This document shows, piece after piece, positions 15,701-29,925 of a DNA stretch of 64,000 bases (positions are counted from its first letter, which is position 1; each line of letters opens with the position of its first letter). The stretch spans positions 1 to 64,000 of the forward strand of contig JAEPRB010000077.1 in NCBI GenBank assembly GCA_016758965.1, given 5' to 3'. The notes under the pieces are model-generated. The model saw only the letters and a list, made by a program, of their open reading frames with translations. It did not search any database and was not told the DNA's origin. The position numbers were made by a program, and so were the translations under genes. The DNA is from Circinella minor. Its lineage: Eukaryota; Mucoromycota; Mucoromycetes; Mucorales; Lichtheimiaceae.

Positions 15701-16854
15701 TTCATCTCGAATATAACAGCGTCTCATAAATATCCGAGAAATATCAAAGTACAATAAGAGACATTCTAAAATGTAATAATAACGAACTATCCTGAATACT
15801 TTTTCTTCATGTTTATAGTCAATTTTGTATTCTTCAATAGGAAAAAGGGTAGCGGTACTACGTAATACAAAAAATAGTTTCCCAACAGGGTGCACAAGAA
15901 ACATTTTTATTTTGATGATAGAAATTAACACAAATGTTCCGGTGAGGTTTTTTTTTTTTTTACCTCCATTACTGCTAAAAAAAAATTGTCGGAATACTTT
16001 ATCCGATGGCAAGACTAAGTTAACATCGTATTATATTTTTTTTTCTGGATGTGTCACCAGTAAGAAAATGTTAACGATTTATTTATTATTATTTATTTTT
16101 GTTCGTATGATATAAAGTTGATCTTTGTAAAATACCGAAACAAAGCAACAAAAGAAAAAAAAAAGAGGTTTTTTTTTTTTTACTTTGCAGACGGGGGAAA
16201 AGTCATCAGACTAACTGGAAAATGTTTATATGAGAAAAAGTGCTTATGTTTTTAAGCGATAAAAAATAAATATAAAAAGAGCGGGCATAAACGAAACATT
16301 TTTATATGTGCATTTGATTCTCGGGCGCAATGTTGAGTAACCATAAACTTGCATCATACGAGAGAGAAAGAGCGGGTTTTTATTTTATTTGAACATTATT
16401 ATTATCCTTTCTTATGCATTTGGTTTTTACTTTGCCACGATCACTAAAAAAAATCGTTTTGTATAGTAAATCACATACCCTGAGTGTTAGTATAGCAGAT
16501 TAAACTATATGAATCATAATAATAATTATCACCTTCTCATTATATGATCATTATCGTCATTTTAAATTAATCAATGTATAATGAAAAACAAATATCCTTT
16601 TTTTTTTTTTTTTTTTACTTGTCAGTTTTTGGGGTTAATCTAATCAAGACAAGCATCTTTGGGGTAGTACAAAAAATACGCACACGCACATAAAGATAAA
16701 TATGCGTTGCAAGCACCGCGTTAAAGTTTTTTTTTTTTTGTTCAACATTTTTTTTATATAAAAAGAAGTTGATTTTTGACCATCCCACTTTTTTTTTTGT
16801 TTTGTTTTCTTTACCTTTTTTATATATTTTCTTTTTTCTTCTTTAAAAGAAAAC
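12717..16854. other. 4.1-kb intergenic region
   Basis: A+T-rich throughout, with homopolymer T and A runs (for example 16600-16618) and a C run at 13085-13095. ORFs of 60-130 codons exist on both strands, but their translations are Lys/Asn/Phe/Tyr-rich without motifs and I do not consider them genes. The palindrome TACGTA recurs (13797, 14162, 14293, 14493, 15387, 15391, 15859). The last ~150 bp before 16855 is strongly T-rich and is the likely promoter/5' UTR of the next gene. Confidence 0.5.
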
Positions 16855-18039
16855 ATGTCCAAGTTCCATATCTTTCAAAAGGTAGTCAACGTTGTTGTCT
16901 ACCTCTTCTTCTTATCCACTACAGTTTACTCTGTTGTAGGCCCTGCTCCTGAAGATGGTAGTGCCTCGGATGGTCAAACTTATATCACTCCATGTAAGCT
17001 TATCTATCTCTTTTTTATTTATATTTTTTATTTATATACATCATGTCAATGAATAACTGACAGAATTAATTTTGTTATTAATAATATAATATATAGCCTT
17101 TTGGATTGAATGGGTCTGGACTGTTATTCATCTTCTCTTGGGTGCCTTTGTTATCTACCAATGGTTCGAGTCTGCTCACGAACAAGCTATCCATGGTGTT
17201 GGCTGGCACTTTGTTATCTCTGTCTTGCTTAATGCTGCTTGGCTCGCTCTTGTTGTAAGTATAAATCATTTTCTATTATTATTCTTATTATTATGAGATG
17301 ATCTTTAACATACATTTCATTAACATTATATATATATATAAAAACGCGTTTATTTAGAAACATAACCACTACATCATTGGTTTCGTCTTTCTCCTTCTCA
17401 CTGCTTCTTCTGTCTCTTTCGTGTTCTGTAAGCAATTAATTACTATTTCTTAAGCTTAATAGTTCTCTTTGGAATATGAAGATTAAACTTTTATATTTTA
17501 TAATAATAATAGATAACCTTGCAAACAATCATCCTGCTTCTACCTGGTATCACAAACTTTTTATTCATGCTCCCTTCTCTCTCTGGCACGGTTGGATCGT
17601 TTTCTCTGCTGTTGTTGGTCTCTTCCAAGCCTTCTCTCACACTAGTGAAGAAGGTCCTGGTGTCTGGAGCCGTATCTTTGTCATCATTGGTCTTCTTTTC
17701 TTGACTTTTACTTCCGTTGGCTATGTTGAATATAAGAAACAAAAGGGAGATATCACCAGTGCTTTTGTCATTGCTCTTGGTTTGTTAGCTGTCTTTACTA
17801 ACCAATCTGATAACTGGATCCGCTGGTAAGTTTTTATTTTATTTTTTAACTGAGTGAAATTTCGCGTCTAGATGTCTATATCTATATGAAGAAAATATAC
17901 TTAACGTAAAATATTATTATATTGGTAAAGGGTTGCTTTCGCTGGTGCTATCGTCAGTTTCTTGTACCCTGCCCGTCCTTATGTTTTCAAGTTAGTCGGC
18001 CGTAACACCGAAGCTGAAAATGCTCCATTGCTTGGTTAA
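16855..18039 (+). CDS. Multi-pass membrane protein, TspO/tryptophan-rich sensory-like
   Basis: Exons 16855-16993, 17097-17254, 17358-17427, 17513-17825 and 17931-18039 give 262 aa. The protein is almost entirely hydrophobic with about eight predicted membrane segments: a first one near residues 8-30, then TYITPSFWIEWVWTVIHLLLG, VGWHFVISVLLNAAWLAL, HYIIGFVFLLLTASSVSFVF, APFSLWHGWIVFSAVVGLFQ and others. The pattern (ITP..FWIEW.W...HLLLG, aromatic-rich, FIH.PFSLWHGW) recalls the long fungal and bacterial proteins annotated as tryptophan-rich sensory/TspO-related, whose function is not established in fungi. Codon use is biased towards C-ending codons as in RPS5, which suggests strong expression. 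The assignment is by recall of sequence pattern, so treat the family name as probable only. Confidence 0.8.
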
Positions 18040-21000
18040 GAATAATATTAATTTTAATTTATTTTAACAAAAACCCTTTATTTCTTCTTTTTTTTTCTAA
18101 CTATTTCTTCTATTACCCTACCAAATTCCCCTTATTGTATATTTGTACTATTTGAATACGTAGCTTCTCTAGGGGATTTTTTTTCTTCTCTCATGCGTAG
18201 CAATTCACTCTATTTCTTTAACTCTCTCTCTATATATATATATATATTCTTTTTAACAACAATTATTTCTTTATTTTTCTTTCTTTCTTATACTTTGTTA
18301 TTATATCTTAATAATAAAAAAGAAGAAATGGGTTTATTTCAGAAAAAAAAAAAGATGATGGTATACATTATTTTGTAAAATATGCCTTTTACGTCATGTC
18401 TCCGGCATTATCGATGTATGTGTCACATTACATTTTAGGTCTAATGTATATTGTATTTTTTATAGTTATGTGCACTTTAGCTATACCTATGTACCTATCA
18501 AATTCCCATGTGTGGTACATAACATTATATATTACGTATGAATAAAAAAATTTAGTCCAAGACTACATTTTTTTGCGAGTATTATTATTATTTGTATATA
18601 TTATTTTAGTAAAGACAACATATATAGTTAAACTTAAAAGGCGCATAAATACAAATAGATAATACATTTATAGCTTTTTTTTTTTTTGCGGGGTGAGATT
18701 AAGAGGGAGGAGGTAATAGGAAAAATATGCTTCGTTTGCACTTGATGTGATGCGAAAAAAATAAATATTTTTCTTTTGGTGCATCCGTTGTTGTAGTACG
18801 TATATATAACATAACAAAAAGTGCACAGCAACAAGAACGGAAAAAGGATTTTTTCTAAGCATCCCCGGTAACTCAAAAACAGTAAATGGTGCATAAATGA
18901 AATATTCGTGAGATTTTTTATGTTTATTCTTTTTATTCTTGCCACACTTTGCAACAATAAGAAAAAAAAACCCCTGTGATAAAATGATATAAAATTATGT
19001 ATACTTTCGCTCTCGGGATAAAATTCCCCATTTTAGATATGAAACCATTAATCGCTTTTTTTTTTATTGTTTGTTGTATAATATTTAGCAACAAAAATTG
19101 TCACTCAGAAGTTAAAAGGGTTTTGTATTATAAAAGGAAAAAGATTTAGTTACACAAAGCTATGCACCATTCTTTACGATTATTTCTCATAGGTATGCAT
19201 ACAGTTATAAATCTGTCAGTGATTTATTTATTTTTTAAAACTATTTGTATACTTTCTAGCGATGTTAAAAAAGAATATAAAATAAGATAAAGAATGTGAT
19301 AATGTCAAGTCGATTTTAATATAAAAGTTTGGCTAGACTGAAGTTGCAATGCATGATTTGTAGTATTGTTGATGTCTATAATCATTATCCATTCATTTGG
19401 ATAAACTCATCAGATAACATTATTATTTTTGCCTATATCATATGTACTATATACAACAAAAATAAACTATTTAACAACATGTTTTTATTCAAGATCGATA
19501 TATCTCTAATACCTATTATTACCATGGATTTTCTTTTGGTTTTTAATTTTTGGCGTTCAATTCCTGAGTTTATTCTTTATACTTTTAGAAACTTTATACA
19601 TATTTAGTGAAACTGAACGATCGGTGTCGCGCTCGCGCGCAATGTAAATACATTCTTTTTTTCTAATATCAAGTGATGTATATATGTACTTTTATTATTA
19701 TTATAATTAATATATCATGCGCCATTATGAATTTGTTTCGTTGTGTATGTGTAAAGGTTTATTGTTACCGTACTTCTTTTTTGATGATGTACACATGATG
19801 ACTTTTTTTTTGTTATTGTGTTACATGTGTTCATGTGGTTCAAAGAATAGTCTTTATAGGTTCTTTTAGACACAACAATGTAAGAAAAAAAAAGATAATG
19901 ACTATCATAGATCAATTTTATCATTATCATTATCTTATAAAAAGCTACATAATTTTGTAATATATAATAAACAAGTGCTGTATATAAAATAGACATACTT
20001 AGTATAATACGTACATATTTTCGTCAAATATTACATATGCGTTTTAAGCTTTCTACGTAAATTTAAATTATCAGCCAAAATGAATCGTTTTAACCAAATA
20101 TAATAACATGTTTGTATAACTTCATTTCACATTATAAAAGAGACGATGTTATTATTATGATATATCATACGTAAGACATGAAAAATATTAATGAATAGTA
20201 AGGATAGAAAAAAGAATAGGTAGTATTACAATAAGAAAATAAAAATGAAAAAGATAGTCTAAATAATAGTACGTAATAAATGTTTATAATCATTAATAAA
20301 ATGATGTTAAGGCATGCAATAACACTGATCGATTATCCCTAGTTTACGTTGGGAAACTCACTAATGTTTAATTCTGTTTACTAGAACTGTTACATACAGA
20401 ATGTCTTGTAAAAAAATATAATGTAATTTATAGATTGATTAAAAAATCTATTCAATATTTCCAAAAGATCAAAAAGAAGTTGAATATAGTTGCTACGTAC
20501 CTTGTTTATTATTTTTTGAAACAGTCGAGTCTAATATTAAATAATAATAATATCATCAGACACACACACACACACACATACAACTTTTTTAAATCTACAG
20601 TACTTTCCAAGAATGATCATAAACTGTTTTTATTACTTTTACATCTAAGCTTATGTATCAAAAAGTCTCTCGAAATGCGTATGGTAAAACGCGGGTAAAT
20701 ATTGAGTACATACAAAAAAATGGTATCGCATGAAATTAATTTTTCTTTAAGGTTGTACAAAAAGTTTAGGTAGCCAAATAAAAAACAAGGAACTATTTTT
20801 CTTTTATTTACTCTCATTGGAATTATACGATTAAGCATCTAATAAATAGAAATATTATTATATAAAAGAGCGTGGAATCAGTGTTAAACTAACAAGAAGT
20901 ACACATTAATATATAAGTCAACTATCTCACATACTGTAGAGTCTTTTTTTCTTCTTGGTGAATTCTTGTTGTACAACTGTTCCTACTGAAGATATGTGTA

Positions 21001-21876
21001 AAGATGTATTGTCCTTTTGTTTTCCGATCCAAAATTCAACATGTTATTGTCACAAACGAATACATACATATTCACTTAAAAAATAAGATTGAGATAGTAT
21101 ACTTTACTTTAATAAATCACACATTTTGATGATATTTATACTTTAATATATAACAAAACAGCGATATTATCAAACTTTTTCTACTTCTCATATTCTTATT
21201 GTATTATATTTACATTATATTTTACCATAAATATTTGATACTTAAACGAACCTTGTCGTTCTATTTTATTTATAGACAATACGTAGAGAAAAAAAGCTTT
21301 TTAAGCAAGTATTCAACAAGATATATATAAAAGACAACTTGTCATTAATCTTGATAATAATAATATACTATGTATGATATACATCATATGATAATTTCAT
21401 AAATAGCTTTAACCCCACTGGTATTAGTAGAATATTAATAGAGGCGTGCGTGACTATTTGTACAACTTATTAAAGGTTAAATTATGTATATTAATCTATG
21501 TATATAAGAAGAAAAAGGTATGCAATCTATATATTTTTTAGATATAATATGTACAATGCAGTAAAGAGTTACTTTAGTTTTTACGAGTACTTCTATATAA
21601 GCGAACAAATATATTATAAGAGAATGAGGTGATTATATATATGGAATATCCGTTCTGTTCAAGTATTTTACTGTATTCCTTCGTCATTATTATTTGTTAT
21701 ATGGTTTCACAAATATTATGTAGAAGTGATATCATATAAATATAAAGGGTCTCTTTACTATTGTAACAATAATAGCAACAACAAAAATGAACTCAATGTA
21801 CTTTATTGAAATTAAATCAAAACAGAAAAAAAGAAAAGTCTAAATCGTAATTAAGATTTTATTATTCATTGTAATA
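18040..21876. other. 3.8-kb intergenic region
   Basis: A+T-rich spacer after the TspO-like gene and before the convergent end of the oxysterol-binding protein gene. It holds T-rich 3'-UTR-like sequence to about 18400, a short island TCGCGCTCGCGCGC at about 19627, a CA microsatellite at 20559 and many TACGTA palindromes (18157, 18533, 18797, 20008, 20054, 20168, 20270, 20494, 21280). No protein-coding or RNA gene could be supported. Confidence 0.5.
20559..20578. repeat. CA dinucleotide microsatellite
   Basis: About ten CA units in intergenic DNA. A similar CA run followed by TA units lies at 50402-50439 in an intron of the Ptm1-like gene, and another CA run lies at about 57362-57377. Confidence 0.85.
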
Positions 21877-23949
21877 TTAGGTTGTTGTAGTAGCAGTAAC
21901 ACCATTCATCATTGTTTTGACTGGTGTTGTTGTTGTGCAGTTAGTGTTCATTGATGATGATTTTTCATCTTGTACGGAACTAGTCCCGAATACAAATGCA
22001 TCTAATCTTTTAATAGTTGAAGGAGAAGAAGTTATCATACCACTATTTGTTTTTTTTTTAAAAAAAAAAAAAAGAAAAAGAAAAACCAAACAATATAATA
22101 GAATTAGATATGATACGTATATTGTATACCTAATAAAAAAAACAAATTAGTACGTAACTAACTTTATATTTACCTATCATTAGATTGAATAATATTTTTA
22201 AGTATATATTCATTTGTAATATTATTTAATTCAAAGAATTGTGGTTGGAAAGAAGTCCCTTGTTTTTGACGTTCTTTAGCATCTAGTCTTTGTTTATCTT
22301 CTAATAACATTTTTTCATTGGTTGCAGTATCTTGATCTTTTTGTTTTATTGCATCTGTCACTTTACTCCATAATCTATATATATATATAGTATTTAATTA
22401 TTTTATACGTATTTTACATTATTATTAATTTATATAAACTTATTTACCTTCTAGATTCATGATTTTCTTGGTGTTGTTCTTGTTCTACAATCATAGAATG
22501 AATATTTGAATTCTTTACATCAAATAATGATTGTTTCTTTGAAGAAGACTATATTTATTTATTAATATATATAATACATCATTATTCTCAAAAATGTTTT
22601 TTTAATCCATTCAGCTGATTTACATAATATCTCCCTCCCCCCCACACACACAAAAAAAAAAGCCAACTACCCCGCATATTTTGTTCATGAGATTACCTTT
22701 GGTGAACTGATAAATAATTCATTTGTCCAAGCTCCTGATATTTCTTTTAACACTTGACCTGTCTTTTCATTTTTGATTTTACCAATAACAGTATTATATT
22801 GACCTGAAAAGAAACCCTAAAAAAAGAAAAAGATATATATAAGTATCATAAAGAAAAAAGGTTTAACTTCTTTCATTTATAAACAAATAATGTATTAACC
22901 TTAGTTTTAAAATTTAATTCACAAACAAATCCATTTTTAGGACATTTGATTGAACAATTATCACCAAGTTCCATCACCATTTTTCCAACTAAGTGATATT
23001 ATTTATACGTATCCATTCATTTATTATGTTAATAACTCGACGTTCCCATGAATCAATCATCATCATTATTAATATAATTTGTGTACTTACATAAAATACC
23101 TCGTGCATAAACATTTGGCATAGTAATAAAATATTGTTCATCATCCCAACCTTCCAAAGTAATTGTAGATGAACCTTCCATTAATGTTGCAGCACTGTTA
23201 CCCAAAAATTTTGGCTTGGGTCTCAAGTTACCCTGAATCATAATACCATTTTCGGGACTTGCATAATGATAGGCACTTATAGGTGGATGATGAGATACTT
23301 GTTCAGCAATATAAATTCCTTCTGTTCCATTTGCATACTTCCATCGACTTCGGAACATTTCACCGAGAACAGGATTATAGGGTTTTTTAACCCCCTAAAA
23401 AAAAAAAGATTGGTTTAATAATAAGAAATTGATGTAAAAAAAAAAGAAAAAGAAAAATAGATCCCTGGATTTTTCACGTGGAGGTTCCCTTCTTCAGAAA
23501 TGAAAGATGACATAAATATATAAAGATTTACCTTGGGTTTAATATGCCAACCAGATAAAAAGAATCCAACAATCTTAACAAATCGTTCTAAAGGATCTGT
23601 AAGTGTTGTTGCTCTAATACGTAATAAAATAATATTATTTAGCTTTTTGAATTATATAAAAATCAAATTATCCTATATATTATCTTTAATACATAGAAAG
23701 TTATAAAACTTACTCTAATAATAATTCAGGATGGCTCATAAAATCTGTAATTCTTTCAAGCATACTACGTGGTTCAAGTACAAAAGTTGGTAAAGTAACG
23801 CGATGGAGGTCCGTGCCTTTTCCAAGCTGGGATATAATCCCCATTAAAATACTACGTGAATCATCCTCTAAAACTTCAGTACAATCTGGATCACCATCAG
23901 GTCCTCTTTCACTACCATTCATTGTCGTTGTTTTATTCTTTCGAGTCAT
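21877..23949 (-). CDS. Oxysterol-binding protein (Kes1/Osh4-type, ORD only)
   Basis: Minus-strand exons 23714-23949, 23532-23613, 23091-23394, 22900-22988, 22697-22816, 22448-22548, 22174-22374 and 21877-22042 give 432 aa in phase. The OSBP-related domain starts near residue 25 (SILMGIISQLGKGTDLHRVT, the lid and sterol-pocket region) and holds the family fingerprint EQVSHHPPISAYHY at ~137. There is no PH, ankyrin or GOLD domain, so it resembles yeast Osh4/Kes1 and Osh6: soluble exchangers of sterol or phosphatidylserine against PI4P at Golgi or ER contacts. The tail after ~residue 370 (Gln/Asp-rich, then Ser/Thr-rich) is unique. It shares an upstream region with the divergently transcribed RPS5. 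Confidence 0.93.
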
Positions 23950-24915
23950 ACTCTTAATAAATGATTTTTTTGTTTTATGTATAAAAAAGAAATATATATA
24001 TATCGTTCAAAAAAAAAATAATAAAGGAGAAAAAGAGAAAAAGAAGAAGAAGAAAAAAAAAACGAAAAAGAAAAGTTTAAATAATGGTTACCAATCGATC
24101 TTTTCTTTCTCTCCCGATCACAATCAACCTAAACAGATATGTATATACATTAAATACACATGCTAATATTTTTTTTATGTGAGATCGGGCTGCATAACTT
24201 TATGAATTATATATCATTTTTTTGCATAGATAGACATTCTAACCCCCCCCTTTTAGGTATCTTAAGTTTAATCAGAATCAAAAAAGGATTCTTCTTTTGT
24301 TTCTTCTGTTTGTTGTATAAAATATAAAAACATTTTCTATTATCACTGATTTATAAGGTTTACTGGAAAGGGTTTCCATGAAAAAAAAAAAAGGAGAATC
24401 TATATAAAACTATATCAGCTTATTATTATTAAAACAGATCAAAAACCCCCTTTTCGGTTTTTTTTTCTTCACTTTTTTTTTGTTGTTATATTAAATTAAA
24501 ACACCGCATCGATTCTGCTGGAAAGTTAGCCGCCTCCGATGCCCAACTCAAGTTAACCGCTCCGTGCTACTTGGAAATCCTCCTCTTTAATTCATAAGGT
24601 AAAAAAATCGACTCCATCCAGCCATAGAGTTGTATATATATATATATATATGAAATGGAAAAAGAATAATTAATCCATCCATCCATGAATCCATCGATCC
24701 GTTACTAATCATAATCCATCTTTTATTTTATATTTATTTATTAAATTCAATATCATGTTATATACGTCGAAATTTATTTATCTTTTTTTTCTTCTCAACA
24801 TCCAACCCAAACTTTTGATAAATTGAAACAAAATACGAAATTCGCAATTTTTATTACTATTGTTTTTTTTTCCCATTACTTGAACGTTATTATTATTACT
24901 ACTTATTAGGCGAAA
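23950..24915. promoter_or_regulatory. Divergent upstream region of OSBP and RPS5 genes
   Basis: 966 bp between two divergent start codons. On the plus side a TATA-like TATATAAAAC lies near 24400 and a pyrimidine-rich stretch near 24460-24485, ahead of a non-coding first exon and a 5'-UTR intron of RPS5. The minus side close to 23950-24060 is purine-rich (A/G runs). These are sequence impressions only; no transcription start is known. Confidence 0.45.
24599..24909 (+). other. Probable 5'-UTR intron of RPS5
   Basis: Donor CATAAG|GTAAAA at 24599 and acceptor ACTTATTAG at 24909 bracket 311 bp that are much more A/T-rich than the segment before it (24505-24598). The acceptor lies six bases before the ATG. 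Introns immediately before or just after the start codon are a known habit of fungal ribosomal protein genes. Confidence 0.6.
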
Positions 24916-25857
<942 letters not shown>

Positions 25858-26157
25858 GTTATTCGTTTTCTTACCCCATCTTGGGTTTGGATTTTCTTTT
25901 CATCTTTTATGATTTAATAAAACCAAACCAAAGTAAAACTAGTTGTTTGTTGTTGTTGTATATTTTATTTTATTTTTATCATGATGAACTATTTCTTTTT
26001 TATTTTTATATATACTTTTATGTATATATTTTAACTGATGTGTGTGTTTGTGTGTGTGTAAGAAAAGGAAACTTTATATATATATATATACCAGAGGGGA
26101 TGGGGAATGCAAAGTACATAATTTGATATACTAACTAAAATAATAATTTATTATTAC
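25858..26157. other. Convergent 3' flanks of RPS5 and Vip1
   Basis: 300 bp between facing stop codons. T/A-rich with a short GT repeat near 26041-26060 and AATAAAA at 25917. The apparent 104-codon ORF here (from 25812) is low-complexity and overlaps the last intron and the end of RPS5, so it is not a gene. Confidence 0.5.
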
Positions 26158-29100
26158 TTATTGGTTATCTTCTTGAACATAATATAATTTACGTTCTTCA
26201 ATTTGTTGTTCAATACTTTCAAGGTTAGGTAAATTCAAATAGGAATTATGATAAGCCAATACTTCTTCAAGTGATAAATGTGGAATCAAATTGGTACGAG
26301 GAGCAACTTTAAGACAATGTTCAGCATCTAAATGTATATCAAGAACATCCTTATAATGGGCACCAGAACTAAATCCTATCCTTAAAGAATATTCTTTACC
26401 ACTACCACTATGTCTGTTACGTTCATATAACTCGAATGTAATTTGTGTTAAAACTATAATTAATAACAAAGTTTTGTTAATCACTTTGGTTTTTCTATTT
26501 CTTTTCAATATGTTTGTAATATATAAAGATGCTTACAGTCCAATTCATGTAATGCGTTACGAGGTATTTTGGTAGGTACTCCGGATAAATAGACAAGATT
26601 TAATAATGCATGAACATGAGATTCTACGTATTATCAATTATAATAATGATGATAAGGAAGGATTCATTTAACATTTTGATAATAATAATAATAATAATAT
26701 ATCACCATCACTATATTTACCTTTTGTAAAATAAAGACGAGTCTTTGGACTTTCTGAATATTTAATATCTCTTAAATCACTTAAAATAGATTTGAGTAAA
26801 GGTAATCCAATCAATAAACCGATACTCTTCTTTTCTTCATCCGAGATACCATATTCTTGAGGTGCCACAAAATCAAACATAGTTCGAACATATTTATAAA
26901 GTTTACGTAAATCACCATTGCCACTATAAAATGCAGCACCCGTCGAATCAGTAGAAGGACGTCCACGTGATGAATTACCATCCACTGATCCAGCATCCGA
27001 TGATTCGGTTGTTGATTGAGGTGATGCATCTGGATCACTAAAAATACCTTGTAAAAAGGGACGATTATGCAAAGCATCATATTTTAATGCATCATATAAT
27101 TCTGGAATCCATGCTGGATCAGGAGCAGAATGTATTCTATTTCGAATATCTGCTTCATCACTTTCATCACCACTACCGTGATCACAGAAATTCTTGAATT
27201 GTTTTTCCCATCGTTCTCGGAATAAGGCTGGACTTTCAAAACAACACCATCGTCGTTGAATTTGTTCTACATCTTTGATAGACCAGTTATACCGCATGAT
27301 TTGACGAAGTCGTGACATGATTAAACTGATTTCTTGCATAACAACATGAGGTTGTGGCATATCTTTGGGCCATCCCACTTGTGCTAACTGAAGTTGTGAA
27401 ATTTCATAACCTGGACGAATCAAAGTTTTAAGTTGTCTTTTAACAGAATCACCAGGTTCTTTGGCTGCATTGCTATCGTCTAATAAAGATTTACTTTCGG
27501 AAATAACACCATCAATGGATTCAGGTTGACCAAGGAATCTTCGAGCGAAAACGTCAGCTGTTATAATTAAAAAAAAAATTAAGTTAGATTGTTGGGGCGA
27601 AAAAAAAAAAAAAGTTATTTTCTTTTCATCGTTCATATAAAATAAAAATGTTATTTCTTTTTTTTTTACCAGTTGCTCTAACACGTCGTTCAGAACTACT
27701 AAATATTTTGACATCATCCATAATATTTGGATTTAAAATATTCATATCTTTACGTAAATTTTCACCTAAATCTCTAGCTTGATGTAAACCAGCATGTGTA
27801 AACTAAAAATCATCATACATAAATATTAAATATATATATATATAGCATCAAGATTATTGAATGAAATATAAAAAATAAAATCATATTACTTTACCTCACC
27901 ACCCCATTTTACATTGACTTGAACTTTTTTAACATCTCCTGTATCCTTATCAAATTGAGGTTTGACTTGAACTTTGGTACCTGGTAAATCCCATTTTTTT
28001 TCAAGAATTTCTTTTAAAGAACGTAATTTTTCTGCATCAGGATGTTGCATTTCCAATGACTTATCTACAGCTTGAGCAACTAATGACAATTGATGTTTTT
28101 GTCGAAATACGACTTCTTGTGTACTACCATCCAAAAGATCAATAAAAGGTTGAGCTTGTGTTGAAATTTTAGATTTATCTTTGGGAGTACGATCTGCATG
28201 ACGGAAAACAGCAACAAAACCCTTGATACGCCAAGAATGTTCAGGAGCGATTTCTCGTGGAATCATAGTATCCACCATAGATGGGCGTCGTTGTACAGAT
28301 CGATAAAATGCTTCACTTAATAATCGTGCACATTGATCATAGTAATAATCACTACCTTTAACAAAACTCCAACCATTTACATCAATGACATAAGGTTTGC
28401 CACTGACACGTAATATATCTAATCCACATACAGTTTGACCAAATGCTTTAGATACTTTACGAGCAATTTCTTCTTCTTCTGATGAAAGTTCAGTACAATA
28501 ACGAATTTCTTTTCCATCTGTATTTCGTTTAACTAAACCATCAACAGTGGGTGATCTAATTTATATAATTAATTAACTTGATATTTTAAATAACATTTTT
28601 CTCTAAACAAGTTACTGTCAACAACAACTAGTTTGAATAAATTATATTATCTTCCTTTCTTTTTGCTTACTTTCTTGTTTCGGCATGAATAAAAGTTGGA
28701 CCCACAGTATATAATTTAATATCTTCACTATTTTCAGTTTCCATCAATTGTTCATAAATCCAAGAACCTTCTTCTTTTGGTGATGAAAGTTCAGGATCAA
28801 ATTCACTTGATTTGTTTCCAATCTATTCGATTAATTAAAAACTTTTTTTTTTTAGTATCCTCTTATTTTTTTGTTTTGTTTTTATGTATATAAACAATAA
28901 CCCCCCTTTTCCTTTACTTTCTACCCCCTTCTCCCCCTTTTTTTTTTCTTCTTCTTCTTCCAGTAACTGCATTATGGCGGAGGTTTTAAAGAAGGTTTAC
29001 CTTTCTAAATAATCGACGACCACCACCCCCTTTTTCCTTGCTATAATAAATATTTATATTATGATTTTCACCATCTGCAGGTTTTTCAATAAATGTTTTT

Positions 29101-29925
29101 GTCATTGATTTTCCTTCCACTTCAATTGTATCTTCTTCCATTTTAATTTCTTTGGTATTTCGTGCATATTTAGCTATAATACGATAGAGATCCATGCCAG
29201 TACATTGTTCAAAAGCTTCTGCAGCTTCTGGATCAATTTTTGGACCTCCATCGCGTGTGATTACAAGACGTGGAGGTGTTGGAATACCCATAGCATCTAA
29301 AACGGCTAATACAATACGACGATCCCATAATAATGATTGCATTACAACATTATTCACAAGAAAAGGTTTACGAAGTTTAACATATTGAATAGCTTTATCT
29401 AATGGAAATCCACCAGAAAAGAAACAAATCAAAAAATCGCACCCAGGCCAATTCTCGACTTCTATATATTATATTTTTGAGATGTATAAAAACATGTTAG
29501 TTAAAAATTGTATTTGATAAGCTAAAGAAAAAAGCTGTCAAAAAAAATAATTTTTTTTTTTCAACTTGCCTTCATCAAGAATGGTTTTATCACCAAATAT
29601 TACAATACTATATTCACCATAACTAAGTAAACGATTAAGAATATGTCTCATAGGTTTGGATCGGGCTTTTTTATCTAAACAACATACTGCTACTACGTCT
29701 AATGAACAATTTTTTTTTAAAAAATAAAATAAAATAAAAATAATAATAAGAGTGAGCCATTTATGTTGATTTGATTTGATCTACAATTAAAGATCTACAA
29801 ATGAAGAAAGGAAAATATAATATGAAAGAGAAGTAAAAAAAAAAAAAAAAAAAAAAGAATAACTAACATTTGCCTCTTCGATCGCTAGGTGATGTTGGAG
29901 CAGGTGGTGAAGCAATAGCTGGCAT
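26158..29925 (-). CDS. VIP1: Inositol hexakisphosphate/diphosphoinositol kinase-phosphatase (Vip1/Asp1/PPIP5K)
   Basis: Minus-strand exons 29868-29925, 29570-29698, 29001-29461, 28671-28822, 27895-28555, 27670-27802, 26721-27557, 26537-26623 and 26158-26453 give 937 aa. The N-terminal ATP-grasp kinase (to ~residue 340) shows VAVCCLDKKARSKPMRHIL, NWPGCDFLICFFSGGFPL, LVITRDGGPKI, FIEKPADGENHNI and DILRVSGKPYVIDVNGWSF. A histidine acid phosphatase-like domain follows, with RHADRTPK at ~385 and SSERRVRATADVFAR, ending with the LDAEHC motif at ~880. The family makes 1-InsP7/InsP8 and also removes that phosphate, linking phosphate status with polarity and morphogenesis in fungi. The length is close to fission yeast Asp1. 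The second intron is GC-AG (see findings). Confidence 0.95.

Noticed and set aside
13949..16115. Several 80-130 codon ORFs in the 12.7-16.9 kb spacer
   Set aside because: Composition is that of random A+T-rich DNA, no motifs, no splice structure, and both strands are equally open.
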